Positions 1 to 9,673 of a DNA stretch of 64,000 nt are shown here, in pieces (the stretch's first letter is position 1; the number at the start of each line of letters is the position of its first letter). The stretch is from Streptomyces sp. NBC_00414 (GTDB lineage Bacteria; Actinomycetota; Actinomycetes; Streptomycetales; Streptomycetaceae): positions 2,728,001 through 2,792,000 of the forward strand of contig NZ_CP107935.1 in the NCBI RefSeq assembly GCF_036038375.1, written 5' to 3'. Position numbers and translations under genes: made by a program. The notes beneath the pieces are model-generated. The model worked only from the letters and a program-made list of their open reading frames with translations. It was not told where the DNA came from and did not search any database.

Positions 1-2
1 TC

Positions 3-188
3 GAGGTGCACCCCTACACCCGCTGGGCGTCCCCGGCCGGACAGCACCTGCTCAGCGCCCTGACCCGCCGCGCGGACACCGACTGCGACGACCGTACGTA
101 CCTCACCACCGTGGCCGTACGGGGTATCCGCGCGGTCGGCGAACCGGATCTGCGGGCGGCTTTCGGGCACCGCGAACCACACACCTGA
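3..188 (+). CDS. C-terminal end of a truncated, unrecognised protein
   Basis: An open frame enters from the left edge and stops with TGA at 186-188, giving about 61 residues that end in GHREPHT. Codon use has the usual GC-rich third positions, so it is probably the real end of a gene. The visible part holds no motif I recognise and has no membrane segment. A GC-rich hairpin follows 15 bases downstream, which fits a gene end. The function cannot be read from this fragment. Confidence 0.55.
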   Translation, partial: EVHPYTRWASPAGQHLLSALTRRADTDCDDRTYLTTVAVRGIRAVGEPDLRAAFGHREPHT

Positions 189-203
189 GCGCTCGGCCTG
201 AAC

Positions 204-238
204 GCGCGTCCGGAGCACGGGGCGCGCGCCGGACGCGC
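204..238 (+). terminator. Hairpin after the first partial gene
   Basis: Perfect 10-bp arms (GCGCGTCCGG at 204-213 and CCGGACGCGC at 229-238) flank a 15-base loop, just after the stop of the left-edge gene and before the peptidase gene. There is no T-tract, which is usual for streptomycete terminators. Confidence 0.5.
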
Positions 239-338
239 ATCGGGGTCATTGGGCCGACATCCGCGGGCCGGTGCTTTACTTCGCCGAGCCCCGAACGAAG
301 CATCCCTTCTGTTGCTGCCGTGCACTGAAGGGAAAGCG

Positions 339-1913
339 ATGAGAGCCGCCGTCCTCTACGGAACAGCCGGATCCCTGGTCCTGGCCACTGTCGTCGCCGC
401 GCCCGCCGGCAGCGCGCAGATCCGGTCCGACCGGGCCGAGCGGCACGGCACGGCGGTCGCCGCCGCACGCGCCGCCGACGACGGCATCCGCTTCGGGACG
501 TGTTCCGAGGACCAGGACGGTCCGGGCAGCCTGCAGTGCGGCACGGTGACGGTCCCGCTCGACTACGCGCACCCCGACGGCGAGCAGATCAAGCTGACCG
601 TCAGCCGGGTGCGGGCGACCGGCAGGGACCCGAGGAACGGCAAGCGGTCCGTCCCCCGGCAGGGTGCGCTCGTCTACAACCCGGGCGGCCCCGGCGCGTC
701 CGGCATGTACTTCCCGCTGATCGGCATGATCCCGGAGTGGAAGCGCATCGCGTCGGCGTACGACCTCGTCGGGTACGCCCCACGCGGGGTGGGCCGCTCG
801 GCGCCGATCTCCTGCCAGGACCCGAAACTGCTCCTGAAGGGGCCCGCTCCGTCACCGACGGACCCCTCGGAGTCGTACAAGGAGGAGCGCGTCGCCCGGG
901 CGAAGGCCTACGCCCGTGGCTGCGTCGAGCGGTCGGGCCGCGCGATCAGGCACTTCACCTCGGTCAACAACGCCCGCGACCTGGACGTCCTGCGCGCCGC
1001 CCTGGGCGAGCGGAAGCTGACCTTCATGGGGGCGTCCTACGGCACGTACTTCGGAGCCCTGTACGCGGAACTGTTCCCGTCGCACGTACGCCGGATGGTC
1101 CTCGACTCGGCCGTGAACCCGGACCCGGCGAAGGTCTGGTACCGGAACAACCTCGACCAGTCGGCCGCCTTCGAGACCCGCTGGGCCGACTTCCGCACCT
1201 GGATCGCCGAGCACCACAAGGTGTACGGGCTGGGCCGCACGGCGGAGGAGGTGCAGCGCAGTTACGAGACGGCGCGGGCACGGCTCGCGGCGGAGCCCGC
1301 GGGCGGCGAGGTCGGGCCCGGACAACTGCAGGGCGCGTTCCTGCAGGCCGGGTACTACGACGACTACTGGCCGCAGCGGGCGCGGGCGCTCTCCGCGTAC
1401 CTCAGCGGCGACCCGCAGCCGCTGATCCGGCAGGCGGCGCCGCACCCGGACTCGGTGAAGGAGCAGGAGAACGGCAAGGCCGTCTACACGGCGGTCGAGT
1501 GCAACGACGCGCCCTGGCCGCGGGCCTGGCACACCTGGGACCGCGACAACACACGCCTCGCGCGCGTGGCGCCCTTCGAGACGTGGTCCAACGCGTGGAT
1601 GAACCTGCCGTGCGCGTTCTGGCCGCTGCCTCGGCAGCGGCCGCTGGATGTCCGCACGGTTCCTGGTGAGCTGGCGCCCACGCTCATTCTCGCCGCCGAG
1701 CGGGACGCCGCGACGCCGTACGCGGGGGCGCTGGAGATGCGTCGGCGGCTCTCCGGCTCCGCGCTGGTCACCGAGCGGGCGTCGGGGTCGCACGGGATCG
1801 GTGGCGGGTCCAACCGGTGTGTCAACGCCCACTTGGACGCATACCTGCTGGAAGGCCGGGTCCCGGCCGCCGGGGCGACCTGTGCCCCGCACAGGCCCCC
1901 GGAGCCCCGCTAG
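339..1913 (+). CDS. Secreted alpha/beta-hydrolase, tripeptidyl aminopeptidase family (S33)
   Basis: A 524-residue exported serine peptidase, like the tripeptidyl aminopeptidases and SlpD/SlpE mycelial proteases of Streptomyces, which remove N-terminal tripeptides outside the cell. The N-terminus is a signal peptide (MRAAVLYGTAGSLVLATVVA). The oxyanion-loop motif NPGGPGASG is near residue 110. The nucleophile elbow GASYG places the catalytic serine at 233. Asp456 (ERDAATP) and His485 (GSHG), in the C-terminal TAP-like domain, complete the triad. I start at ATG 339, just after GAAGGGA, because a further upstream in-frame start would put about 30 polar residues before the signal peptide. It is a single gene, convergent with hemQ. 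The true substrate is inferred from family only. Confidence 0.88.
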   Translation: MRAAVLYGTAGSLVLATVVAAPAGSAQIRSDRAERHGTAVAAARAADDGIRFGTCSEDQDGPGSLQCGTVTVPLDYAHPDGEQIKLTVSRVRATGRDPRNGKRSVPRQGALVYNPGGPGASGMYFPLIGMIPEWKRIASAYDLVGYAPRGVGRSAPISCQDPKLLLKGPAPSPTDPSESYKEERVARAKAYARGCVERSGRAIRHFTSVNNARDLDVLRAALGERKLTFMGASYGTYFGALYAELFPSHVRRMVLDSAVNPDPAKVWYRNNLDQSAAFETRWADFRTWIAEHHKVYGLGRTAEEVQRSYETARARLAAEPAGGEVGPGQLQGAFLQAGYYDDYWPQRARALSAYLSGDPQPLIRQAAPHPDSVKEQENGKAVYTAVECNDAPWPRAWHTWDRDNTRLARVAPFETWSNAWMNLPCAFWPLPRQRPLDVRTVPGELAPTLILAAERDAATPYAGALEMRRRLSGSALVTERASGSHGIGGGSNRCVNAHLDAYLLEGRVPAAGATCAPHRPPEPR

Positions 1914-1922
1914 GGGCTTCTT

Positions 1923-2050
1923 GGGGGCGCGGGGAACGGCGTGACCGGCCCCTACCGGGCCTCAACGATTGCGCCGTTCCCCGCGCCCCCAAAAGACTGC
2001 GCCGTTCCCCGCGCCCCTGAAAGGCAAAAGACTGCGCCGTTCCCCGCGCC
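1923..2050. repeat. Cluster of four dispersed GC-rich hairpin repeats
   Basis: Four copies of the core GGGGCGCGGGGAAC.GCGC (or its reverse complement) lie at about 1923-1942, 1971-1990, 1999-2018 and 2034-2050, between the convergent peptidase and hemQ genes. The last three are near-tandem and separated by short AAAAGACT-type spacers. The position suggests a bidirectional terminator role. The same element recurs elsewhere in the window. Confidence 0.7.
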
Positions 2051-2060
2051 CTTTGGAAGA

Positions 2061-2792
2061 TCAGGCCAGGCCCGCCACCAGTTCCGTCACGGACTTGCGG
2101 CGGCCCGTGTAGAACGGGACCTCTTCCCGGACGTGCATGCGCGCCTCGGACGCCCGCAGGTGCCGCATGAGGTCGACGATGCGATACAGCTCGTCCGCCT
2201 CGAAGGCGAGGATCCACTCGTAGTCGCCGAGCGAGAACGAGGCGACCGTGTTGGCCCGCACGTCGGGGAAGCCGCGGGCCATCTTCCCGTGGTCGGCGAG
2301 CATCCGGCGCCGGTCCTCGTCCGGCAGCAGGTACCAGTCGTAGGAGCGCACGAACGGGTACACGCTGATGTAGTCGCGCGGCGTCTCGTCGGCGAGGAAC
2401 GCGGGCACGTGCGAGCGGTTGAACTCCGCCGGCCGGTGCAGCGCCATGTTCGACCAGACCGGATCGAGCGCGCGGCCCAGCTTCGTACGGCGGAAGAGGT
2501 TGTACGCCTCCTGCAGCTGGTCGGCGGTCTCGGCGTGCCACCAGACCATGAGGTCGGCGTCGGCGCGCAGCCCCGACACGTCGTACGTGCCGCGGACCGT
2601 GACGTCCTTGGCGGCGAGCTGGTCGAAGAGCTCCTGGACCTCGTCCGCGTAGCCGGTGCGGTCCTCCGGGAGCACGTCACGCAGTTTGAACACGGACCAG
2701 AGGGTGTAGCGAATGACCTCGTTGAGGTCCTTGGCCTTCTTGCCGGCGTTCGGGGTCCTGGCCTGGCCGGTGGTGGGGGCGTCGTCACTCAT
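2061..2792 (-). CDS. hemQ: HemQ / ChdC, coproheme decarboxylase (chlorite-dismutase family)
   Basis: A 243-residue protein of the chlorite dismutase-like family, the last enzyme of the coproporphyrin-dependent haem pathway of Gram-positive bacteria. It oxidatively decarboxylates the two propionates of coproheme to give haem b in the cytoplasm. Family signatures are [14 protein letters not shown] near the N-terminus, the [19 protein letters not shown] stretch (the Tyr141/Tyr145 region, where the family's catalytic tyrosine lies) and [12 protein letters not shown], where His168 is the likely proximal haem ligand. Length is typical. It starts 4 bases after the hemG stop, so the two genes form an operon (hemG first). 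The clean match over the whole length makes this call firm; assigning the exact catalytic tyrosine is by family knowledge. Confidence 0.95.
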   Translation of the reverse strand: MSDDAPTTGQARTPNAGKKAKDLNEVIRYTLWSVFKLRDVLPEDRTGYADEVQELFDQLAAKDVTVRGTYDVSGLRADADLMVWWHAETADQLQEAYNLFRRTKLGRALDPVWSNMALHRPAEFNRSHVPAFLADETPRDYISVYPFVRSYDWYLLPDEDRRRMLADHGKMARGFPDVRANTVASFSLGDYEWILAFEADELYRIVDLMRHLRASEARMHVREEVPFYTGRRKSVTELVAGLA

Positions 2793-2796
2793 GGGG

Positions 2797-4290
2797 CTAT
2801 TCTCCCGCTCCGCCGTGCAGGCTCTGCACCGGGTTCGCGATCAGCGCGTCCGTCAGCCGGTCGTCGCCCCGCAGCCGGTCCACGGCGGCGTTCGCGCTCG
2901 CGACGCAGGCCGGGATGCCCACGCCGTCGTACGCCGCTCCGCACACGGCGAGACCGGGCAGCCGTGCGACGTGTGCGCGGATGCGGGCCACGCGCGCGTG
3001 GTGCCCGACCGGGTACTGGGGCAGTCCGTCGTCCCAGCGTGTCACCCGGGTCTCCAGGGGCTCCGCGGTGAGTCCGGTGGCCTCGCGCAGGTCGTGGCGG
3101 GAGACGTCGACGAGGTCCGCGTCGTCTCGGCCCAGGATCGCCGTCTCGCCGTACCGGCCGACCGAGGTGCGCAGGACCACCACGTCCGGGTTCTCCTCGG
3201 CGATCCAGCCCCACTTCTGGGACGCGAACGTCGACGCCTTGATGGTCCGTCCGTCGACGGGCGGGACGAGGAAGCCGCTGCCTTCGGGGAGCGCCGTCCC
3301 GTCGCGGCGGTAGGCGAGGGTGATCAGCGCCATGGACGCGTACTCGACGGCCGTGAGCTCGGCCGCGGCGGCGGGGGCCTCGGCGGCGAGCAGTTCGGCG
3401 GCGGCTCCCGCGGGCAGGGCCACGACGACGGCGTCGGCCTCCAGCACCCGGCCGCCCGCCACGACCCGCCAGCCCTCGTGCCGTTCGGCACCGGCCGCGT
3501 CGCCCACGACCCGGCGCAGCTCCGTGACCGGCGCTCCCGTGACGATCCCGCCGCCCCGGGCGCGTACCGACTCGGCGACGGCGAGCGGCAGTTGACCGAC
3601 GCCGCCCTCGATGCCCATGAAGACCGGGGCCGCCGGCTGATCCGGCCGCCGGTGGTGCGCGGCCTTCGCCTGGATCTCGCGGACCGCCTCCGTGAGCGAG
3701 GTGTGCGTACGGGCCGCCTCGAAGAGCTGGGGCACGGCCGAGCGCATCGAGATGCGGTACGCGTCGCCCGCGTAGACGCCGCCGAGCAGGGGCTCGACGA
3801 GCCGGTCGACGACCTCGCGGCCCAGGCGCTCCGCGACGAAGCCGCCCACCGCCACGTCGTCGCCGACCTCCGTGCGCGGCAGGTCGCGGTCGCGCTCGAC
3901 GCGGCGCAGTCCTTCGTCGGAGAGGACTCCGGAGAGGGCGGCCGCGTCCCCGGGGACGCCCATGACGTGTCCCTTGGGCATGGGCCTGAGCTCCCCGCGC
4001 GTCCAGATCGAGGCGCCCGCCGTGTTCGGCGGCCGGAGCCGGTCCGCGAGGCCCACCTCGTGGGCGAGCGCGACCGCCTCGGGCCGTCGCGCGAGCATCG
4101 ACTCGGCGCCGAGATCGACCCGGGAGCCCGCGATCGAGCCCGGCAGGAGCTTGCCGCCGAGCCGGTCCGAGGCCTCCAGGACGGTCACCCGCGCGCCGCC
4201 GTTCAGCAGCCGGTGCGCGGCGGCCAGACCGGCGATGCCGCCTCCGATGACGACGACGTGACCCGGGCCCGTACGTGTGTCTGCGTGCAT
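2797..4290 (-). CDS. hemG: Coproporphyrinogen/protoporphyrinogen oxidase (HemG/HemY, CgoX type)
   Basis: A 497-residue FAD-dependent oxidase. In actinobacteria this family oxidises coproporphyrinogen III to coproporphyrin III with oxygen, upstream of ferrochelatase and HemQ. The N-terminal dinucleotide-binding fold [17 protein letters not shown] (residues 12-28) and the C-terminal FAD signature region ([20 protein letters not shown]) are both clear, with an amine-oxidase-like fold between. It lies directly before hemQ with a 4-base gap, giving translational coupling. hemE is 4 kb away on the same strand. The ferrochelatase and other haem genes are not in the window. Confidence 0.95.
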   Translation of the reverse strand: MHADTRTGPGHVVVIGGGIAGLAAAHRLLNGGARVTVLEASDRLGGKLLPGSIAGSRVDLGAESMLARRPEAVALAHEVGLADRLRPPNTAGASIWTRGELRPMPKGHVMGVPGDAAALSGVLSDEGLRRVERDRDLPRTEVGDDVAVGGFVAERLGREVVDRLVEPLLGGVYAGDAYRISMRSAVPQLFEAARTHTSLTEAVREIQAKAAHHRRPDQPAAPVFMGIEGGVGQLPLAVAESVRARGGGIVTGAPVTELRRVVGDAAGAERHEGWRVVAGGRVLEADAVVVALPAGAAAELLAAEAPAAAAELTAVEYASMALITLAYRRDGTALPEGSGFLVPPVDGRTIKASTFASQKWGWIAEENPDVVVLRTSVGRYGETAILGRDDADLVDVSRHDLREATGLTAEPLETRVTRWDDGLPQYPVGHHARVARIRAHVARLPGLAVCGAAYDGVGIPACVASANAAVDRLRGDDRLTDALIANPVQSLHGGAGE

Positions 4291-4462
4291 GTCTCCACTG
4301 TCCCAGACCCCGCACGCCGTCCCCCGGGCCCCCGGCGGGCGAGGAGGGTATCCATGACGAGGCCGGACCGTGACCGCATCGGGACCGGATCAGGCCAACG
4401 TCGTACGGGGCTCGGGCGTCGAAGGAACGTCAGACATCACGACACCTCGGGGGTACACCGAC

Positions 4463-5458
4463 ATGCGGACACGCGGCAGCGGCAGCGGCACCAAGCGGTA
4501 TCGATCGGCCCGGCCCGTCCAGGTCCTCTCGGCGCTGCTGCTCGCCGGCGCCCTCGCCCTCACGGGGTGCACGGGCGCGGACGACACCGGCGGGGACAGC
4601 TCGGCCGACAACAAGGCGGCCCCTCCGAACGCCGCGCAGGCGGGACCGGGCGCGGCCGACAGCGGCGCGGGCGGCGGCAAGGCCGAGCAGGCCGACTCGC
4701 CGACGCGGCCGACCACCCACATCATCCGCACCGCCTCGCTGACCGTGCAGGTCAAGGACGTGCCGAAGTCCCTCGCCGAGACCCGTACCACGGTCGAGAA
4801 CGCGGGCGGCATGGTCGGCAACGAGACCACGGACCGCGACTCCGAGGGCCGCGAGCGTTCCCGTGTCGTCCTGCGGATCCCGGCGGACAAGTACGAGGAG
4901 GTCCTCACGGAGCTGGAGGGTTCGGGCAAGCTCATCGACCGCAAGGCGAAGGCGGAGGACGTCACCGAGCAGGTCGTCGACGTGGAGAGCCGGATCAAGT
5001 CGCAGCGGGTCAGTGTGGCGCGGATCCGCGAGCTGATGGACCGGGCCACCAAGCTGAGCGATGTGGTCACCCTGGAGGGCGAGCTGAGCACGCGTCAGGC
5101 CGACCTGGAGTCGCTGCTGGCGCTGCAGGCCTCCCTGAAGGACCGTACGAGCCTGGCCACGATCACGTTGTCGCTGTCCGAGACGCCGGTGAAGAAGGCC
5201 GCCGAGGACGACGACCCCGGTTTCGCGGACGCGCTCGGGGGCGGCTGGGACGCGTTCGTCACCATGTTCCGCTGGATCGCGCTGGCGCTGGGCGCGCTGC
5301 TGCCCTTCCTGGTGGGCACGGCGCTGCTGCTGTTCCTCTGGGTGCGGTTCCTGCGCGGCCGGACGCCGGCCCGTCCGGCCGCGGCGGCCCCGGGTACGAG
5401 CACGGGGTCACTGCCGGTGGCTCCGCCCGTCCGGCCGGAGCGCGACGACAAGGACTGA
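4463..5458 (+). CDS. DUF4349 lipoprotein with C-terminal membrane anchor
   Basis: A 331-residue surface protein of unknown role. The N-terminus is a lipoprotein signal ending in the lipobox LALTGC, followed by a Ser/Ala/Gly-rich linker. The middle (about residues 85-270) is a DUF4349 domain: it begins with a strand-rich HIIRTASLTVQVKDV segment and continues as a long charged helical stretch (ESRIKSQRVSVARIRELM) that probably forms a coiled coil. One strong membrane helix (ALALGALLPFLVGTALLLF) sits near the C-terminus, with an Ala/Pro-rich cytoplasmic tail. The protein is therefore anchored twice. I start at ATG 4463 because it gives a proper lipoprotein signal; starts near 4370 would add 31 odd residues. 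Function is not known. Confidence 0.85.
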   Translation: MRTRGSGSGTKRYRSARPVQVLSALLLAGALALTGCTGADDTGGDSSADNKAAPPNAAQAGPGAADSGAGGGKAEQADSPTRPTTHIIRTASLTVQVKDVPKSLAETRTTVENAGGMVGNETTDRDSEGRERSRVVLRIPADKYEEVLTELEGSGKLIDRKAKAEDVTEQVVDVESRIKSQRVSVARIRELMDRATKLSDVVTLEGELSTRQADLESLLALQASLKDRTSLATITLSLSETPVKKAAEDDDPGFADALGGGWDAFVTMFRWIALALGALLPFLVGTALLLFLWVRFLRGRTPARPAAAAPGTSTGSLPVAPPVRPERDDKD

Positions 5459-5525
5459 GCGAGAACGACCAGAACCGAGCGAGCCCGCGCGGGACTGAAA
5501 TGCCCGGTCCCCGTAGCGTGTTCGC

Positions 5526-6926
5526 ATGACTATGAGCCGCGAGAACCGTACGAAAGAGCGTCTGGTGGTCGTCGGAGGGGACGCGGCGGGCATGTCCGCC
5601 GCGTCCCAGGCACGCAGGCTGAAGGGCCCCGACGAGCTGGAGATCATCGCTTTCGAGCGAGGGCACTTCAGCTCCTACTCGGCGTGCGGCATCCCGTACT
5701 GGGTGGGCGGCGAGGTCGAGACCCGGGACAAGCTGATCGCCCGCTCGCCCGAGGAGCACCGGGAGCGCGGCATCGACCTGCGGATGCGTACCGAGGTCAC
5801 GGAACTCGACGTCGGGGGCGGCCGGGTGCGCTCGCGCGACCTGGAGGCCGGGACCGAGGCGTGGACGTCGTACGACAAGCTCGTGATCGCGACGGGCGCC
5901 CGTCCGGTGCGGCCGTCGCTGCCCGGCATCGACGCCCCCGGGGTGCACGGTGTGCAGACCCTCGACGACGGACAGGCCCTCCTCGACACGCTGAGCCGTA
6001 CGGAGGGCCGCCGCGCGGTCGTGATCGGCGCGGGCTACATCGGCGTGGAGATGGCCGAGGCGCTGATCAACCGCGGGTACGAGGTGACGGTCGTCAACCG
6101 CGGCAAGGAGCCCATGTCCACGCTCGACCCGGACATGGGCCGCCTGGTGCACGTGGCCATGGAGGGCATGGGCATCACGATGGTGAACGACGCCGAGGTC
6201 ACCAAGATCCTCACCGGCGGGGAGGGGCGGGTCCGCGCGGTCGCCACGGAGGACGCCGAGTACCCGGCGGACGTGGTGGTCCTCGGCCTCGGCGTCCGGC
6301 CGGAGACCACGCTCGCCGAGGCCGCGGGGCTGCCGCTGGGCGATCACAAGGGGCTGCTGACGGACCTGGCGATGCGGGTGCGCGGCCACGAGAACATCTG
6401 GGCGGGCGGCGACTGCGTCGAGGTGCTCGACCTGGTCTCGGGCCGCGAACGCCACATCGCGCTGGGCACCCACGCCAACAAGCACGGCCAGGTCATCGGT
6501 TCGAACGTCGGCGGCGGCTACGCCACGTTCCCCGGTGTCGTCGGCACGGCGGTGAGCAAGGTCTGCGACCTGGAGATCGCCCGTACGGGCCTGCGCGAGA
6601 AGGACGCGCACCGGGCGGGGCTGCGGTTCGAGGCGGTCACGATCGAGTCGACGAACAGCGCGGGCTACTACCCGAACGCCGACCTCATGACGGTGAAGAT
6701 GCTCGCCGAACTCCGCACCGGCCGCCTCCTGGGCGTCCAGATCGTCGGCCGCGAGGGCTCCGCCAAGCGCGTGGACATCGCAGCGGTGGCCCTCACGGCG
6801 GGCATGACGGTGGAACAGATGACAGCCCTGGACCTCGGCTACGCCCCACCGTTCTCCCCGGTCTGGGACCCCATCCTGGTAGCGGCCCGCAAGGCGGTGG
6901 CGGCGGTACGCAAGAGCGCCCGGTAG
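5526..6926 (+). CDS. FAD/NAD(P)-dependent oxidoreductase, CoA-disulfide reductase / NADH oxidase type
   Basis: A 466-residue pyridine nucleotide-disulfide oxidoreductase. The FAD motif VVVGGDAAGMSAASQARR is at the N-terminus, the single active-site cysteine Cys54 lies in SACGIPYWVGG, the NAD(P)-binding motif VIGAGYIGVEMAEALINRG is mid-protein, and the second FAD motif with its acidic residue is IWAGGDCVEVLD. The C-terminal dimerisation domain follows. A lone redox cysteine instead of a CxxxxC pair marks the CoA-disulfide reductase, NADH oxidase and persulfide-reductase group. The substrate cannot be chosen from sequence alone. No rhodanese domain is fused. It is monocistronic. Confidence 0.88.
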   Translation: MTMSRENRTKERLVVVGGDAAGMSAASQARRLKGPDELEIIAFERGHFSSYSACGIPYWVGGEVETRDKLIARSPEEHRERGIDLRMRTEVTELDVGGGRVRSRDLEAGTEAWTSYDKLVIATGARPVRPSLPGIDAPGVHGVQTLDDGQALLDTLSRTEGRRAVVIGAGYIGVEMAEALINRGYEVTVVNRGKEPMSTLDPDMGRLVHVAMEGMGITMVNDAEVTKILTGGEGRVRAVATEDAEYPADVVVLGLGVRPETTLAEAAGLPLGDHKGLLTDLAMRVRGHENIWAGGDCVEVLDLVSGRERHIALGTHANKHGQVIGSNVGGGYATFPGVVGTAVSKVCDLEIARTGLREKDAHRAGLRFEAVTIESTNSAGYYPNADLMTVKMLAELRTGRLLGVQIVGREGSAKRVDIAAVALTAGMTVEQMTALDLGYAPPFSPVWDPILVAARKAVAAVRKSAR

Positions 6927-6956
6927 GCCCGTGTCCCTGAGGGCCGCAGGCCTCTT

Positions 6957-6977
6957 GGGGGCGCGGGGAACCGCGCG
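6957..6977. repeat. Dispersed GC-rich hairpin repeat
   Basis: One copy of the GGGGCGCGGGGAACCGCGCG element lies in the short gap between the convergent oxidoreductase gene and the small 7028-7375 gene. The palindromic core can form a hairpin in both transcripts. Confidence 0.6.
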
Positions 6978-7027
6978 CCCAGCCCTCACCGGCGGTCAGC
7001 CGAACACGACGCCTGAAAAAGGGCCGC

Positions 7028-7375
7028 TCAAGCCCCTTGCGCATTCCCGTTGATCTTCTCTATGGCCTGCCGGGCCTGCTCCCCCGGCGTCCTCGACAAC
7101 GAGGAGACCGCGGACACCTGAGGTCCGCCCACGGCGGGCGCGGCCGCCGGCATGGCGGACGCGGGGGCCTGCCGCGCATGCGACCCCACCTGCCGCGCCC
7201 GCAGCCGATGACTCGCCGCCTCGTCCAGTGTCACGGGCCGCTGCATGCTCGCGGCCAGCCGCCCCGCCTCCTGGCCGAGCGCGGCCACGTCCTCCCAGGA
7301 CAGCCTGAGGACCACGGCGAGTTCCGCCTCGCCGTCCGGGGTTGCGATCAACGGCTGAGTGGCTCGGTCGTTCAT
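7028..7375 (-). CDS. Small hypothetical protein (115 aa), probably actinomycete-specific
   Basis: A 115-residue cytoplasmic protein with no signal or membrane segment. The N-terminal half is acidic and folded-looking (PDGEAELAVVLRLSWEDVAAL), followed by an Ala/Arg-rich region and a C-terminal helix (PGEQARQAIEKINGNAQGA). The start ATG at 7375 is preceded by GAGGAAC at good distance (GTGAGGAACAGGTCATG), which favours this short frame over the 420-codon open frame that extends back through the divergent rhomboid gene. It shares a 102-base intergenic region with the rhomboid gene. I do not recognise the family. Confidence 0.7.
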   Translation of the reverse strand: MNDRATQPLIATPDGEAELAVVLRLSWEDVAALGQEAGRLAASMQRPVTLDEAASHRLRARQVGSHARQAPASAMPAAAPAVGGPQVSAVSSLSRTPGEQARQAIEKINGNAQGA

Positions 7376-7477
7376 GACCTGTTCCTCACGTATTGCTGGG
7401 ATCACGGGCGGTTGCCGAAACATACGCATGCCGCCGCGTCCCCGTTCAGACTCCCGGAACCGGGGCAGGATTTCCCC

Positions 7478-8299
7478 GTGGTCATACCAGTCCATGACGT
7501 GAACCCGGCACGCCGCACGCCCTATGTGACGTACGTGCTGATCGCCGCCAACCTCGTGGTCTTCCTGGCCACTCCGGGGGTGGCCAGTTCGCTCACCGGC
7601 GAGAGCGGCGGTCCGGCCCAGCTGTGCCATCTGCAGGCGTTCCTGGACCACTGGGCGCTGGTCCCGCGGGAGCTGATCCACGGGCAGCTCCCGACGTCGG
7701 TCCCCACCGGTGCCGTGGGCGTCGGCTCCGGCGGACGGGGCTGTGTCGTCGGCCCGCCCGGCTACGACAAGTCGCCGCAGCTCTCGGTGCTCACGGCGAT
7801 GTTCCTGCACGGCGGCTGGGTGCACCTGCTCGGCAACATGCTCTTCCTGATGATCTTCGGCAACAACATCGAGGACCGCCTCGGCCACATCCGCTACGCG
7901 CTCTTCTACGTGGCCTGCGGCTACGCGGCCGCCTACGGCTTCGCGCTCGTCAACTCGGACTCGGGCGACCCGCTGATCGGTGCGTCGGGCGCGATCGCCG
8001 GAGTGCTGGGCGCGTACCTGGTCCTCTACCCGCGGGCCAGGGTCTGGGTCCTGGTCCCGTTCCTGATCTTCCTGCCACTGCGGCTGCCCGCCTGGATCGT
8101 GCTGGGCTTCTGGTTCGGCCTCCAGGCGGTGTACTCGTCCGGCACGGGCGTCTCCCGGGCCGGCACCGTCGCGTACGTGGCCCACGTGGTCGGCTTCCTG
8201 ACGGGCATGCTCCTGGCCTGGCCCCTGCGCCGGGGCACCCCGCCCCCACCGGAGCCCCGCGGCCTCCTGTGGGGCAGGAGAGCCCACCACCGCTGGTAG
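7478..8299 (+). CDS. Rhomboid-family intramembrane serine protease
   Basis: A 273-residue membrane protein. The rhomboid signature is complete: HGGWVHLLGNMLFL (111-124) in the second helix, the nucleophile Ser170 in GASGAIAG, and the catalytic partner His236 in AHVVGF in a late helix. Six or seven hydrophobic helices are visible. A soluble insertion with two cysteines (residues 50-90) lies between helix 1 and the core. I chose GTG 7478 because GGCAGGA precedes it at about 7 bases and because it begins just before the first membrane helix. Rhomboids cut membrane proteins within the bilayer; the substrate here is unknown. Confidence 0.9.
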   Translation: MVIPVHDVNPARRTPYVTYVLIAANLVVFLATPGVASSLTGESGGPAQLCHLQAFLDHWALVPRELIHGQLPTSVPTGAVGVGSGGRGCVVGPPGYDKSPQLSVLTAMFLHGGWVHLLGNMLFLMIFGNNIEDRLGHIRYALFYVACGYAAAYGFALVNSDSGDPLIGASGAIAGVLGAYLVLYPRARVWVLVPFLIFLPLRLPAWIVLGFWFGLQAVYSSGTGVSRAGTVAYVAHVVGFLTGMLLAWPLRRGTPPPPEPRGLLWGRRAHHRW

Positions 8300-8307
8300 C
8301 CCTATCA

Positions 8308-8330
8308 GGGGCGCGGGGAACCACGCGACC
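8308..8330. repeat. Dispersed GC-rich hairpin repeat
   Basis: A copy of the GGGGCGCGGGGAACCACGCG element lies between the convergent rhomboid and hemE genes. It may act as a two-way terminator. Confidence 0.6.
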
Positions 8331-8377
8331 GGCCCCCACCGGCCCGCAGGTGAAGACCGACCCGGTGGCCCCCGGCC

Positions 8378-9445
8378 TCAGCGCTGCGAGTTCGCGTGCA
8401 CGTACTCCACGAGCCCCGTCAACGCGTCAGGGCTCATGGACGGCAGAACCCCGTGCCCAAGATTGAACACATGCCCCTCCAGCCCCGCGGCAGCGTCCAG
8501 CACCTCCTGGGCCTTCTCCTCCACGACCGAGGTGGGGGCGAAGAGAACGGCCGGGTCCAGGTTCCCCTGGAGCGCCCGCCCGGGCCCGACCCGCCGGGCG
8601 GCCTCGTCGAGCGGCACCCGCCAGTCGACGCCGACGACATCCGCCCCGGCCTCGCCCATGAGCCCGAGCAGCTCCCCCGTACCGACACCGAAGTGGATGC
8701 GCGGGACGCCGTACTCCCCGACGGCCTGGAAGACCTTCGCGGAGGCGGGCATCACGGAGCGCCGGTAGTCGGCGGGGGCGAGGGCGCCGACCCAGGAGTC
8801 GAAGAGCTGGACGGCGGAGGCGCCGGCCTCGATCTGCACCTTCAGGAAGGCGGCCGTGATGTCGGCGAGCCGGTCGAGCAGATCGGCCCAGAGCTGCGGG
8901 TCGCCGTACATGAGGGACTTGGTGTGCTCGTGGTTGCGGGAAGGACCGCCCTCCACGAGGTAGCTCGCGAGGGTGAAGGGCGCGCCCGCGAAGCCGATGA
9001 GGGGGGTCGAACCCAGCTCACGGGTGAGCAGCCCGATCGCCTCGGTGACGTACCGGACGTCGTCCGGCGTCAGATCGCGCAGCTGGTCGAGGTCGGCGCG
9101 GGTGCGGATCGGCTTCTCGACGACGGGGCCCACACCGGGCTTGATGTCGAGGTCGACACCGATGGCCTTCAGCGGTACGACGATGTCGCTGAAGTAGATC
9201 GCCGCGTCCACGTTGTGCCGGCGGACCGGCTGGAGGGTGATCTCGGCGACCAGCTCGGGCCGCATGCAGGACTCCAGCATGGGGATGCCCTCGCGCACCT
9301 TCAGGTACTCGGGCAGTGAGCGCCCGGCCTGCCGCATGAACCACACGGGCGTGTGCGGCACGGGTTCACGCCTGCACGCCTTGAGGAAGGCGGAGTCGTA
9401 TGTCGCGGTCGGCTGCTGGCCCTTGGGGCGGTCAATGACGCTCAC
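8378..9445 (-). CDS. hemE: Uroporphyrinogen decarboxylase
   Basis: A 355-residue cytoplasmic enzyme that decarboxylates the four acetate side chains of uroporphyrinogen III to give coproporphyrinogen III, the substrate of the HemG (CgoX) enzyme encoded upstream in this window. Signatures are [16 protein letters not shown] (the substrate-binding Arg loop), [13 protein letters not shown] (with the essential Asp), and [17 protein letters not shown]. Length is normal. The start GTG at 9445 ([11 protein letters not shown]) is taken because no ATG lies close. No clear Shine-Dalgarno is seen, so the exact start is less sure than the function. The open frame extends upstream to 10231 but that part lies opposite the DUF3000 gene and is not coding. 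Confidence 0.95.
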   Translation of the reverse strand: MSVIDRPKGQQPTATYDSAFLKACRREPVPHTPVWFMRQAGRSLPEYLKVREGIPMLESCMRPELVAEITLQPVRRHNVDAAIYFSDIVVPLKAIGVDLDIKPGVGPVVEKPIRTRADLDQLRDLTPDDVRYVTEAIGLLTRELGSTPLIGFAGAPFTLASYLVEGGPSRNHEHTKSLMYGDPQLWADLLDRLADITAAFLKVQIEAGASAVQLFDSWVGALAPADYRRSVMPASAKVFQAVGEYGVPRIHFGVGTGELLGLMGEAGADVVGVDWRVPLDEAARRVGPGRALQGNLDPAVLFAPTSVVEEKAQEVLDAAAGLEGHVFNLGHGVLPSMSPDALTGLVEYVHANSQR

Positions 9446-9673
9446 GACGAAAAGTCTCGCACGGTCGGGAGGCGCCCGGAGCCGGGGTCCGGCGCGGGCA
9501 CGCCCCGGCCCGCACCTGATCCGCACCCGGCCCGCGCCCCGGCCGTACCTCCGCCCGCGCCTTCGCGAACCGGCGCGTTCAGGGGCGCTTTTCGGCAACG
9601 CGATCCGGACAGTGGTCCGGCGCACGGGTGTCTCTCCCTGCGCAAAGGCTCCGTTCCCCTTAATCTTCCCCGC

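Noticed and set aside
2713..5529. Very long plus-strand open frame (938 codons) across hemG
   Set aside because: It lies opposite hemG, then runs through the DUF4349 gene out of frame. Its translation is Arg/Gly/Ala-rich without any domain, as expected of shadow frames in high-GC DNA.
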